Source: Dyadobacter jejuensis | Lineage (GTDB): Bacteria > Bacteroidota > Bacteroidia > Cytophagales > Spirosomataceae | Reading direction: 5' to 3' | Length of the DNA stretch: 64,000 bases | Assembly: GCF_003149085.1 (NCBI RefSeq) | Contig: NZ_QGDT01000007.1 | Coordinates: forward strand, 186,001-250,000 | In this document: positions 56,021 through 64,000 of the stretch, in pieces | Layout: the number at the start of each line of letters is the position of its first letter | Position numbering within the stretch: position 1 is the first letter of the stretch | The notes under the pieces: model-generated | Databases searched by the model: none | Seen by the model: only the letters and a program-made list of their open reading frames with translations | Told to the model about the DNA's origin: nothing | Made by a program: the position numbers and the translations under genes

Positions 56021-57925
56021 ATGTTCGAACAAGCATCCACATCCACCAAACTACACAGCTCAAAGCCAGTGGCCGAGCGGCTTATTCCTCATGCTGGAAG
56101 GCAGGAAGTAGGGTCGCATGGTGCGCTGCGGATCCAGCCGAAGCTTAGCATAGGCAGTCCCAACGACCCTTACGAAAAGGAGGCCGATGCGGTAGCCAAC
56201 CGGGTGATGCGTATGCCTTTACTGACCAATCCCTCCCATAGGGCTGAACCCTCGCTCCAAAGGAAATGTGCATCTTGTGCCCATGAGAAAGAGGAAATAC
56301 AAAGGAAACCTACAGAGATCACCCCTTTCATACAAAGGAGCAGCCAATCCGGAGGGCTTCAGGCTTCCGACCGAATCTCCAGTGAAATTGCGGCCACCAA
56401 GGGTTCGGGTACTGCCCTGCCAGCCCCTACCAGGAGCTTTATGGAAAGTCGGTTTAACCATGATTTCTCTTCTGTGAGGATCCATACCGGGAGTCCGGCC
56501 ATCCAGCTCTCCGAAAACCTACAAGCCAGAGCCTTTACGGTGGGCCAGGATATTTATTTTAATTCCCAACAATATAACCCTACCTCCGACACAGGCCAGC
56601 ATCTATTAGCCCATGAATTAACCCATACCCTCCAACAAGGTGCCGGAGTGGATTGGAAAATCCAAAAACAGGGTGAAACGGGCACCAGCGAATATGAGGA
56701 ACACGTTTCCAGTACCGTGACCAATACAGCAGAACCTGGCATTACCTCTGGAACAGTTACCCGAAGGGAATTTGTTTCTACAGACACACCAGGGGGACGT
56801 CGCCAAATTCATCGTTCAGACGTTGACCTGGTTTTCGATGCCAACACCTGTCGTATCACCATTCCCTATAAGGTAAAATTTGTCCATCAATCGGATACGG
56901 ATAGCACGCACTGCCGCGATCTTGGAGGACGAACCCCCGACCCTATTCGCCCGGTAAGTGCTTCGACCTTTCGAACCGTTGCCAACCAGTTTTTACGTGC
57001 CAATAACGAAGGCTTAAACGGCTGGTTTTTGCTGCGCCTGACCAATGCCCCCGGGCACCCGTGCAATGGTCGCAATATTCCCATTGTGGTAGAGGCTACC
57101 GAAGTCACCACTGACCCCGACACTACGGTGATCATCACAGCCAATCGGGGGCGCTCCTATGTGAGTGGTGACGGCTCGGTATGTACCTTGTGCAATAATC
57201 CCAGTTACGATGTGATGGTACATGAAGCCGGGCATATGACCCTGGGATTTGGCGATGAATACAGCGAGCGATCGCGCCGATCGGCCGAAACGGAACGACT
57301 TACCGACTCCTCCCGTATGGCGCAAGTTGGCCCTGAAAGGCTGCAGGTCTTCCGGGAGCGGCATTTCGCCTTCGTCCCCGCCTTTATTCAGAATATTATT
57401 CCGGGATGTAGGGCTACCCTGATTTTTGGCGAGCAACCTCGGTATACGCCCATCGTATATCCCAGTCTCTCCCTGTCGGGTGTGACGGGCGGAATGAGTG
57501 GATTTCTGATAAGCGGTGGACTGGACATGGGCATCCCCTTAGACGCCCTTCGCCGGACTGAAATCCTGTTAGGCCCTCGGGTGGGGCTACTTCTTGGTAG
57601 CAATGATGAAGGCGACATGCTGGCCTTCTTGTACGGCATGCGGCTCGGCCTAAGCGGCAGCTTCGATACGAGGCTGTTCAATCAACAACTGCTCACCAGA
57701 GTAGGCACGTATATGGAATATGGAGGAGGACGGGACTTGGCGTCGATTCATCCGATAGTATCTCCCAATTTCACCTATTTAGAAATGGGAGCTACCCTAG
57801 GAGTACGCCTTCCATCGTCGGGATTAGAAATAAGTGCTCAAGCCGGATTCGGGGCTCTGGATTTGGATTCCCCACGTACCATAGATATTTTAAGATGGGG
57901 CTTAACCATAGGCGGGAGTCTTTAG
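56021..57925 (+). CDS. eCIS core (DUF4157) cargo protein 2, protease-like plus beta-rich C-terminus
   Basis: 634 residues. Shared leader about 1-220: IQPKLSIGSPNDPYEKEADA, CASCAHEKEE, SRFNHDFSSVRIHTGSPA, LLAHELTHTLQQ (HELTH about 197). Middle region 230-400 is unlike the other two cargos and ends in VHEAGHMTLGFGDEYSER (about 399-416): HExxH with a following Gly and Asp, similar to metzincin-like zinc sites but one residue longer than classical HExxHxxGxxH/D. The last 170 residues are Gly-rich amphipathic strands (GRDLASIHPIV, LGVRLPSSGLEISAQAGF). A predicted toxin; target unknown. Confidence 0.85.
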   Translation: MFEQASTSTKLHSSKPVAERLIPHAGRQEVGSHGALRIQPKLSIGSPNDPYEKEADAVANRVMRMPLLTNPSHRAEPSLQRKCASCAHEKEEIQRKPTEITPFIQRSSQSGGLQASDRISSEIAATKGSGTALPAPTRSFMESRFNHDFSSVRIHTGSPAIQLSENLQARAFTVGQDIYFNSQQYNPTSDTGQHLLAHELTHTLQQGAGVDWKIQKQGETGTSEYEEHVSSTVTNTAEPGITSGTVTRREFVSTDTPGGRRQIHRSDVDLVFDANTCRITIPYKVKFVHQSDTDSTHCRDLGGRTPDPIRPVSASTFRTVANQFLRANNEGLNGWFLLRLTNAPGHPCNGRNIPIVVEATEVTTDPDTTVIITANRGRSYVSGDGSVCTLCNNPSYDVMVHEAGHMTLGFGDEYSERSRRSAETERLTDSSRMAQVGPERLQVFRERHFAFVPAFIQNIIPGCRATLIFGEQPRYTPIVYPSLSLSGVTGGMSGFLISGGLDMGIPLDALRRTEILLGPRVGLLLGSNDEGDMLAFLYGMRLGLSGSFDTRLFNQQLLTRVGTYMEYGGGRDLASIHPIVSPNFTYLEMGATLGVRLPSSGLEISAQAGFGALDLDSPRTIDILRWGLTIGGSL

Positions 57926-57995
57926 AATTATGTAAAACAATAGATGCTTTCGCTTCAATAAATAAAGCTATTGGAACACCTAAAACCCCTTTACC

Positions 57996-60900
57996 GTGTC
58001 AGAACATAGCCAGCAGACCACTTCAGAGAAACCCCAAACCACCTCGGTGGCCCAATCACTTTTGCCCCCTACAGGTGTGGATAAGGGAGGTCTAAACAGT
58101 GAACAGGCCTTCCGTATTCAACCGAAACTAAGCATTGGTAGTCCAGACGACCCCTATGAACGAGAGGCCGACGACGTGGCCAACCGGGTGATGCGTATGC
58201 CTTCGACGCCCTTTTCCCCCAGCCAGTCGGCCTATGGCATTCAGATGAAATGTGCAGCTTGTGCCCATCAGGAAGAGGAAGTCCACCGAAAAGTCTCCGA
58301 AACCACCCCCTTCATACAGAAAAGTGGACTATCCGGTGGTATGCAAGCATCGGATAGCGTTTCCAGTGAAATAGCAGCCACTAGAGGGGCTGGTAGTCCA
58401 TTGGCCGAAGGACCAAAAAGTTTTATGGAAAGCCGCTTTGGAATGGATTTCGGCAGTGTAAGGATTCATGACAACAGCACCTCTTCCCAATTATCGGAGC
58501 GCCTCAACGCCCAAGCCTTTACAGTGGGCAGTGATATCTATTTTAATAGCGGCAAATACCAACCCGACAGCGACAGCGGCAAACAACTGCTGGCGCATGA
58601 GCTCACCCATACCATCCAACAGAACCAAGGGGACATTAAACCCAAAATACAAAGACAAGCCTATTGGGTTGGGATCAAAGAGGGAGGAAAAAAAATGACC
58701 GGTACCCATATCCATAATACCGTATTAAAGGAATTTGGAAACAAAAACAGCGATCTTTTCACGGAGGCCCCGGTACCCAACGCCACATTAAAAAGCGCGG
58801 AATACGGCAAGGAAGGGAGTGCGGACATGTACCTGGCATCGACCACCGTTGGAGTTAAATTCAACGCCCATCATACCCCTGCCTACCTAGACAATAACAG
58901 GAAATTAAGGAAAGGCAACAAACCCTTTAAACATGGCAATTTAGCGGCCCCAACGGTCAAAAACGGAGTCGTTGACCTAAACGGTGCCCCTAGTAGTATC
59001 AAGGTCGGTGACTTAAAACCATATGGTGCCCCACTCAGCGACCCTGAGTATCAGGAGCAAATCAGCGCGTATTTGGCGGGTTTTAAGATGGTCAAAAATG
59101 AAATCAACGAAATGGCACAAGACCCCTCTCAACGCTATTACCTCAAACCCGAGGGAGGTGTCTGGCACCCCACCATTTCGGAAATGACAAGTGCTGACGC
59201 CCAAGTACCCGATCAATACGTGTTAAGCTCCACCTCGGCACCATTGCACCGTATTGTTTTGAAGCAGGGGGGAAAAACCTACTTCGACAAGCACATCGTG
59301 GTGATGGGCCGCATGCATATTGCCTATAGAAAGGATCAGAAAGGGATCTGGAATTATATTTGGGTGCCTGAAGCCGGTCAAAACATCACGGCAGCAAGCC
59401 TTCCCGCTACGGTTGTGGCGCAGCAGATCAATATCAATCACCTCGTCGACCCCCTATCTGACGTTCATATACAGACTAAACCGAAAGCAACTGGAGCTCG
59501 ACCACGCATTCAAAGAAAAAAGGATGCGAGTGGCTTTGACTTTGAAAAATGGAAGGCCGACCATACGAAGTTTCGCTCGGACTATAAGGCCGTTCCTGAG
59601 GCCGACAAAGAAGAAGCCAGTGCCAAGGCATTGAGCTTTAAGGTAGGAAAAGAAATGTACACCCATTTCGGTAGAATTCCAGGATTTGAAACCGGGTTGG
59701 ACTCCCCAAAAGAGGTAGAACATGTCAAACTCGTAAAAAAACTGAAATTTTGGTCCAATCCACTGTCGGTCATCGTAGGCTGGCTACGAGAGAAATTTGG
59801 CGGAACCTTTGTAAAAATCCATAAGGCAGTTGTTAAAATCAAACAAAAGGTAAAACAGGTGGTGGCCAAAACCAAGGCGACCATCAGCAAAGGAGGCATT
59901 GTCGGTTCGGTCATCAAGGTATTTATCAAGGCCTTTAAGATGCTAGGCGTATACTTGGTCACTAGGACCGTGGACCTCATCACCCAGGCCATTACGTCGG
60001 GCTTCCAGAAGAAAGTCAGCGCCTTTGTAGAGTCGCTGATACCCGATGAAGTGGAGACAGAAATAGAAAAACTCAACAAAATCAAAGACGACTACGAGAA
60101 ACGGGCCCTAGAAACGGTTGATGAGCTTCTGGAGCGGTTTGTAGGTAAAAACCTTAAGGATTTCGAAGATTTGGCAGAGGTAGCTAAAATCGCACAGACC
60201 GCCACCTCCATCATCAGCCTGGTCCGCTGGGGAGCGAGGCTGCTGGCCTGCGCCTCCCCGCCCGCCCTAGGCTGTCTGTGGATCATCGCCGAGGCGGTAC
60301 TGGAAGAAGTAGCCGCTCGGGTCATCGAGTCCTGTTGGTTTATCAAAAAGGTGATCCCCAAAATCGCCGTATTCGATATAGTAGCCAGCATTCCTAATAA
60401 AATAGCCAATCACGTCATAGAGCAAGCCAACCTCGTAATGCCGACAGGATGGAACGACACCTTCGAAAAAGTCCCCGAATCGGCCCTGGGTTACGACGGC
60501 AACTATCGAGTCGACTGCTCCGATGGGGGTGGCAGTGGCGAACCCTTTGGAGAGAAAAGACAGGAGGTGATCGAGCTGATGGAAGCCTTAGGGGAGGAGC
60601 GTTTCGTGGCTTTGATGGAGCTGTTATCTAAACGCGGAGCCGGCCCTTGGGCCTTGCTAGATAGCGAAAGGGTGAATATGCTCAAAAACAGTGCCATAGC
60701 CACCTTGGATCCCGAGACCCTTCGACAAATCGCCAAAGACCCCACCAAAGACACCCCTGTAGAGCTGGAAGAGCTCCTCAAAAGTGTGGCGCAGTACAGT
60801 AAAAAAGAAAAAGAGACCAAGGCCAAATATTTCAGGGATAAGGCGAAAAGAGCGCTCCTTGCGGAAGGAGGAGGTTCTGGAGCCAGAAAGGACGGATCGG

Positions 60901-61289
60901 AAGCCGGAACGGGTAAGTCTGAGGCTGGCAAGGGAACCCCTTACCAGGTCATAAAAACACCCATACCATTCGATAAAAGTACCCATCGCACGGCCCATAT
61001 TACTGAACTCAATATTAAGGCACCCAAAGACAAGGTCAGAACGAATGGGGAGTATGAGGCCAGCGTACAGGTAACCATCAACGGAACGCTGGTAGTGGTG
61101 CCCAGCTTTAAAATAAAGGTACTCAATATCATGCAAATCCTTACGGTGGGTGAAGCAGCTCCTTATGAATATAATATCACTATTACCGAAGATGTGTTTA
61201 TTAAATTCTCGACAGGAGAAACCCTCAAATTAAATGGCATGAATATATCGGAGACCTTCATTCGCTTTGCTGGTTCGCCCCTACCCTGA
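57996..61289 (+). CDS. eCIS core (DUF4157) cargo protein 3, large helical putative toxin
   Basis: 1097 residues from GTG 57996 (SEHSQQTTSEKPQTT). Leader as in cargos 1 and 2: IQPKLSIGSPDDPYEREADDVA, CAACAHQEEE, ESRFGMDFGSVRIH, HELTH (about 200). Residues 225-490 are a unique domain with IKVGDLKPYG (about 334) then EYQEQISAYLAGF, which could fit the (D/E)-x-K and Gln/Tyr pattern of PD-(D/E)XK-type nucleases. A second IQRK-like motif (RPRIQRKKD, about 508) precedes a long helical region with amphipathic or hydrophobic stretches at about 590-665 and 735-775. The C-terminal 120 residues are beta-rich after a Gly/Ser linker. Function otherwise unassigned. Confidence 0.8.
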   Translation: MSEHSQQTTSEKPQTTSVAQSLLPPTGVDKGGLNSEQAFRIQPKLSIGSPDDPYEREADDVANRVMRMPSTPFSPSQSAYGIQMKCAACAHQEEEVHRKVSETTPFIQKSGLSGGMQASDSVSSEIAATRGAGSPLAEGPKSFMESRFGMDFGSVRIHDNSTSSQLSERLNAQAFTVGSDIYFNSGKYQPDSDSGKQLLAHELTHTIQQNQGDIKPKIQRQAYWVGIKEGGKKMTGTHIHNTVLKEFGNKNSDLFTEAPVPNATLKSAEYGKEGSADMYLASTTVGVKFNAHHTPAYLDNNRKLRKGNKPFKHGNLAAPTVKNGVVDLNGAPSSIKVGDLKPYGAPLSDPEYQEQISAYLAGFKMVKNEINEMAQDPSQRYYLKPEGGVWHPTISEMTSADAQVPDQYVLSSTSAPLHRIVLKQGGKTYFDKHIVVMGRMHIAYRKDQKGIWNYIWVPEAGQNITAASLPATVVAQQININHLVDPLSDVHIQTKPKATGARPRIQRKKDASGFDFEKWKADHTKFRSDYKAVPEADKEEASAKALSFKVGKEMYTHFGRIPGFETGLDSPKEVEHVKLVKKLKFWSNPLSVIVGWLREKFGGTFVKIHKAVVKIKQKVKQVVAKTKATISKGGIVGSVIKVFIKAFKMLGVYLVTRTVDLITQAITSGFQKKVSAFVESLIPDEVETEIEKLNKIKDDYEKRALETVDELLERFVGKNLKDFEDLAEVAKIAQTATSIISLVRWGARLLACASPPALGCLWIIAEAVLEEVAARVIESCWFIKKVIPKIAVFDIVASIPNKIANHVIEQANLVMPTGWNDTFEKVPESALGYDGNYRVDCSDGGGSGEPFGEKRQEVIELMEALGEERFVALMELLSKRGAGPWALLDSERVNMLKNSAIATLDPETLRQIAKDPTKDTPVELEELLKSVAQYSKKEKETKAKYFRDKAKRALLAEGGGSGARKDGSEAGTGKSEAGKGTPYQVIKTPIPFDKSTHRTAHITELNIKAPKDKVRTNGEYEASVQVTINGTLVVVPSFKIKVLNIMQILTVGEAAPYEYNITITEDVFIKFSTGETLKLNGMNISETFIRFAGSPLP

Positions 61290-61649
61290 ATGGCCACTAT
61301 GGTCTCTGTCTTACAGATCGGTACAACAAACCTCACCACCCCTAGTCTATGAGCACGGACCGACCTAACCAGTGCAAAGTCTCTCATCACCCTAGTCTGT
61401 CTCATTGGCCGGTATAAACGTGCATCATTGTTTTGGATAAAATGTTATTAAGTCGGTAGGTTTTAAAGGTCTGTGAAGACACAGATTCTGTGTTAAAAAC
61501 CAAGCTGTTTTCGCTATAATTATATACATTTGATATGAAGGCAGCTAAATGCTAGCCTGTTTAGAGATGTGTCTTTTTAGGCCATCTCTAATTCTTTTTC
61601 TTCCACCTGGGCTATGTCCAGTTTTTCAAGAAAGTCCTTAATCAAAAAT
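61290..61649. other. Region after the eCIS operon without a clear gene
   Basis: 360 bp of low coding character between the last eCIS stop and the RHS fragment. It contains an odd 15-bp palindrome (ACACAGA-T-TCTGTGT, 61479-61493) and the hairpin at 61561-61591. A 33-codon minus-strand frame (61577-61678) ends here but is not recognised. Looks like decayed sequence. Confidence 0.5.
61561..61603 (+). terminator. Weak candidate terminator of the eCIS operon
   Basis: Nine-bp perfect arms TTAGAGATG (61561-61569) and CATCTCTAA (61583-61591) with a 13-nt loop, followed by a T-rich tract TTCTTTTTCTTCC. It is 272 nt past the last operon stop and the stem is AT-rich, so confidence is low. Confidence 0.35.
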
Positions 61650-61931
61650 TTAAGAAATGAGCTTAACTTGGTGTCCATGCAAATATAGCAACTCCGCTTC
61701 AACCGTATTGTTTTTTAGCTCAATGCCATGGAGATAGTCTTGGGTTAGGGTTACGATTCCCGAAGTTTTAACCGTTTTTCTTAATTTATTGCCTAGGCCG
61801 TCATAAAGAAGTTCAATGGTATTGCCGGTTCCAAAGTCAAACTTGGTGGGCAGGTTTAGGTGGTTATGCGGGGCCTCTAGGTTGATATGACTCGGGGGGA
61901 TGCTGCTGGTGCCAGTACTTTGTGTAGACAA
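61650..61931 (-). pseudogene. RHS-repeat protein fragment
   Basis: 93 codons. LNLPTKFDFGTGNTIELLYD, then GLGNKLRKTVKTSG and TQDYLHGIELKNNTVEA match the RHS/YD-repeat pattern of large Bacteroidota RHS proteins (YDGLGNKLRKTV...TQDY...GIE). Both ends are missing: upstream the frame meets a stop near 61967 and downstream it ends in unrelated residues (LLYLHGHQVKLIS). A remnant of a much longer gene. Confidence 0.7.
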
Positions 61932-61999
61932 GTTACTGGAAGACTGAACGCGTTTAATACGCTAACCCAAGCTAATCTAGATTACCAAACAGGGTTAAC

Positions 62000-62593
62000 T
62001 TGGGTTTCTGGTTACTGTTTTACGATTTTCTTCGTTGTCAAAGTACCTACCGAAGGAGAAAAAACACATGTAAAAACAATGGTCTTGATACTTTTCATAT
62101 TCAAGTGAGGATAACAAAAGTAACCCTAAACTCCGGAGAAGAAGAGCTTCTGGCGAGCAGTATTTTTGTTGTTAAACTTATAAAAGAAAAGTATGTTCAA
62201 TAATTATATGCACTGCGTTGGGGTGTGGTAGAAGCATTTAAAAAATTGAAACTGGAACAGTTTGGTTGCAAATCATTTTACGGGATTTATCAAGAATTTT
62301 ACGCCCACCTCTTTTCGATGAACCTTGTCAGTATTATAGGTAATCAGGCAGAAAACAAAGTCAAAGAAAAGACAAAATGTAGAAAACTAATCTATAAATA
62401 CAACTGGCAGAATGCATTCCGATTGGTTCGAGCTCAATTTGTTTCTTTATTCTATTGGGGAGAATTAGAATAATGCCTTACAACTATATTGGCACAAATT
62501 ATTGGATCATTAACGGCCATAAAGCCTGGAAGAAATGTTGAAGGGAGCATGATGTGCAAACGAAAATCTGCATATGCCCCGTGTTACAAATAG
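62000..62593 (+). pseudogene. Decayed IS4-family transposase
   Basis: One reading frame carries the recognisable C-terminal half of an IS4 transposase but has two in-frame stops, TAA at 62201-62203 and TAA at 62471-62473. Recognised parts: VRITKVTLNSGEEELLASSI (from about 62109), LYALRWGVVEAFKKLKLEQF just after the first stop (the Y-x-x-RW-x-VE-x-x-K region around the catalytic Glu), FYGIYQEFYAHLFSMNL, and after the second stop LAQIIGSLTAIKPGRNVEG, the usual PxR-rich end. The N-terminal half is missing. No clean terminal repeats or target duplications found. Confidence 0.75.
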
Positions 62594-62832
62594 AATTGCT
62601 AAATATACCCAATACAAGTAATTTGGAATAAAACGAAGCATATTGCATGCCACTAGAACTTAATAAAATTGGGAAGGAAAAGTAAGGCCCAAATTTTTCA
62701 ATATTTAAAATAAAAATCCAAAATTGTAACCTAATTAGCTCACTAAACTACAATTTCTCGATATGTCTTCCTTGAAATAGCTCTAAGTTAAAAGCATTGG
62801 TTGAGACACAAACCTTGGTGGCGTCAGCGCTA

Positions 62833-63624
62833 CTAACTGGCGAAGCCTTCGATTCCTAAACCAAAGAGGGCAAAGTCGTATTTTACTGGATCTTCGGGGC
62901 AGAGTTCTTTGAGGGATTCCGTTAGTTCTAACGCCGTTTGCCAGTCGGTAACTGGGCGTTGGATCAGTCCTAACACACGGCCCACCCGATCCACATGTAC
63001 ATCGCAAGGACATACCAGCTGGGCGGGAAGGATGCGATCCCAAATACCAAAGTCTACTCCTCTGTCGTCTTTACGGACCATCCAGCGCAGGAACATATTG
63101 AGGCGCTTACAGGAAGATTTCCGCTGGGGGCTAGCTATATGCTTGCGGGTGCGCGCCGGAAAAAAGGGAGAATCGGTAAATACCTCCTGGAATCCTATCA
63201 GCGCCGATTCTACGTTAGCAGACTCCCTATTCATCCCCACCAAAAACGCATCCTCAAGGGAGTCGAACCGTTGGTAATGTCTCCGCAGGAAGTCGATAAA
63301 ATACAGGGTGTCCGTCGCATTGAAGGTACGATGCTTAAAGTCAAGAAATGGTTTTAGATCGTTTTCCTGATGGTGCAATATAAAGTCGTAGGGAGCATGA
63401 TCCATAAGACCAAAGAGCTCCTGGCATTTATTGATAATGGTCTTTCGTTGCCCCCAAGCCAGTATAGAGGCCCAAAAAGCCGTAATTTCTATGTCCTGTG
63501 GCCGGGTGTATTGGTGTGGGATGCTGATGGGGTCCAAGGCAATAAAATCAGGACGATTGTATTGCTCTACCTTGGCTTCCAGCAAATCGAACACGTACGA
63601 TTTTTTTGAAGACAACTTACCCAC
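62833..63624 (-). CDS. TIGR02757 family protein (DUF2400)
   Basis: 263 residues, full length. LDPISIPHQYTRPQDIEITAFW, then ASILAWGQRKTIINKC and RKDDRGVDFGIWDRILPAQLVCPCDVHVDRVGR match the family, which has a helix-hairpin-helix DNA-glycosylase-like fold (PCDVHVDRVGR resembles the LP-x-DTH-x-x-R region). The biochemical role is unknown; a nucleic-acid function is suggested by the fold. Its start overlaps the stop of the small membrane protein gene by 8 bp, so the two are likely one operon. Confidence 0.92.
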   Translation of the reverse strand: MGKLSSKKSYVFDLLEAKVEQYNRPDFIALDPISIPHQYTRPQDIEITAFWASILAWGQRKTIINKCQELFGLMDHAPYDFILHHQENDLKPFLDFKHRTFNATDTLYFIDFLRRHYQRFDSLEDAFLVGMNRESANVESALIGFQEVFTDSPFFPARTRKHIASPQRKSSCKRLNMFLRWMVRKDDRGVDFGIWDRILPAQLVCPCDVHVDRVGRVLGLIQRPVTDWQTALELTESLKELCPEDPVKYDFALFGLGIEGFAS

Positions 63625-63823
63625 GAACCAATTTAAATAAATAGGCTAGGGCCCTTGAAATACCCGAAAAGACCATGACTATACCCGAAAAAACGAAGGT
63701 AAATACCGCTATAAAAGGATATAAGAGTACGAAGAGAACACTCCATACCTTATAGCCCACCGTTTTTTTTGCTTCAGCACGCTCCTCCTCTCTTTTGGAT
63801 CTGAATTCTGGAGAATGTTTCAT
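63617..63823 (-). CDS. Small membrane protein
   Basis: 68 residues. Charged N-terminus (MKHSPEFRSKREEERAEAKK), then two closely spaced hydrophobic stretches at about 27-50 (VWSVLFVLLYPFIAVFTFVF) and 50-65. Overlaps the TIGR02757 gene by 8 bp. Unknown function. Confidence 0.7.
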   Translation of the reverse strand: MKHSPEFRSKREEERAEAKKTVGYKVWSVLFVLLYPFIAVFTFVFSGIVMVFSGISRALAYLFKLVRG

Positions 63824-63870
63824 TAACGTTCAATTTTTTAGGTTTATTCCATAGGTACTATCCACGGAGT

Positions 63871-64000
63871 TTATTCTATATAACTCACTACGGCCCTAAA
63901 ACGTTTGCTATTGGGAGATACTTTTTCGAATGCTCTGGAAGACAGCTTAATGACGATTTCATCGTTGATACTCGTATCGGGTATACGGCCAATAATACGC
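63871..64000 (-). CDS. C-terminal end of a gene cut by the window, perhaps RlpA-like
   Basis: An open minus frame from the window end to a stop at 63871-63873. It reads RIIGRIPDTSINDEIVIKLS, SRAFEKVSPNSKRFRAVVSY, then IE. The pattern (IxGRIPDTxxN..IVIKLS..A...L/V....KRFRA.VSY) resembles the C-terminal strand set of RlpA/double-psi barrel domains attached to LysM or SPOR proteins in Bacteroidota. Only 42 codons are visible, so the family call is tentative. Confidence 0.55.
   Translation of the reverse strand, partial: RIIGRIPDTSINDEIVIKLSSRAFEKVSPNSKRFRAVVSYIE

Noticed and set aside
35885..61289. Prophage or tailocin
   Set aside because: No capsid, terminase, portal, integrase, holin or lysin gene was found, and the baseplate and cargo genes are of eCIS type.
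61479..61493. Odd 15-bp palindrome ACACAGA-T-TCTGTGT as a terminator
   Set aside because: The single-base loop cannot form a stable RNA hairpin and no T tract directly follows.
61577..61678. 33-codon minus-strand ORF with helical sequence after the eCIS
   Set aside because: Too short and unrecognised, overlapping the RHS fragment; could be random or a remnant.
61964..62006. Short inverted repeat AACCCAAG / CTTGGGTT as an IS end
   Set aside because: Arms are only 8 bp with a 27-nt gap, there are no matching direct repeats, and the position is next to, not at, the transposase ends.

Overview
The window looks like a chromosome segment of a Bacteroidota bacterium, probably of the order Cytophagales. 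The evidence is the gene content (outer-membrane beta-barrel family TonB receptor, ThuA/Gfo-Idh-MocA sugar cluster, YwbE, TIGR02757 family, DUF3050) and -7 promoter boxes of the TAnnTTTG type in front of several genes. Species cannot be fixed from this sequence alone. No rRNA, tRNA or CRISPR array was seen.

Positions 1-35250 are mostly ordinary chromosome. From left to right: a partial DUF3050 gene; a secreted enolase-superfamily enzyme; YjbQ; a small outer-membrane barrel; a nitroreductase; a neutral zinc metallopeptidase; an FUSC membrane protein; YwbE; an old yellow enzyme; a DUF1801 protein; a beta-propeller lipoprotein; a receiver-only response regulator with a large CZB/multi-PAS histidine kinase; a TonB-dependent receptor; a MATE exporter; lepA; the E2 of pyruvate dehydrogenase; and a GNAT-hslV pair. 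A carbohydrate locus follows at 24912-33345: an MFS transporter divergent from two Gfo/Idh/MocA dehydrogenases, a sugar isomerase/epimerase, and a very large secreted ThuA/sugar dehydrogenase/PKD/cytochrome c protein. A sulfatase lipoprotein ends this part.

Positions 35885-61289 hold the main discovery: a compact, one-directional extracellular contractile injection system (eCIS, related to Afp, PVC and Bacteroidota AlgoCIS/MAC particles). The order is DUF4255 cap protein, an unrecognised 359-aa protein, one sheath gene, two inner-tube proteins, a 58-aa DUF5908 protein, a LysM/tube-initiator-type protein, VgrG-like spike, PAAR tip, gp25-like baseplate, two giant baseplate proteins (gpJ-like and Afp12-like), tape measure, and AAA+ ATPase. 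Then comes a cargo module: three proteins that share a DUF4157 'eCIS core' leader but have unrelated C-termini, and a SLATT/DUF4231-like two-helix membrane protein preceded by an overlapping 40-codon ORF. No tail-fibre gene is visible. Most genes overlap or sit within about 35 bp of each other. The particle genes would build a phage-tail-like syringe and the DUF4157 proteins are the likely payloads.

Positions 61290-62832 look like a decayed insertion zone, with an RHS-repeat fragment and an IS4-family transposase remnant carrying two in-frame stops. Normal chromosomal genes resume on the minus strand (TIGR02757 family, a small membrane protein, and the C-terminal end of a gene that runs off the window).
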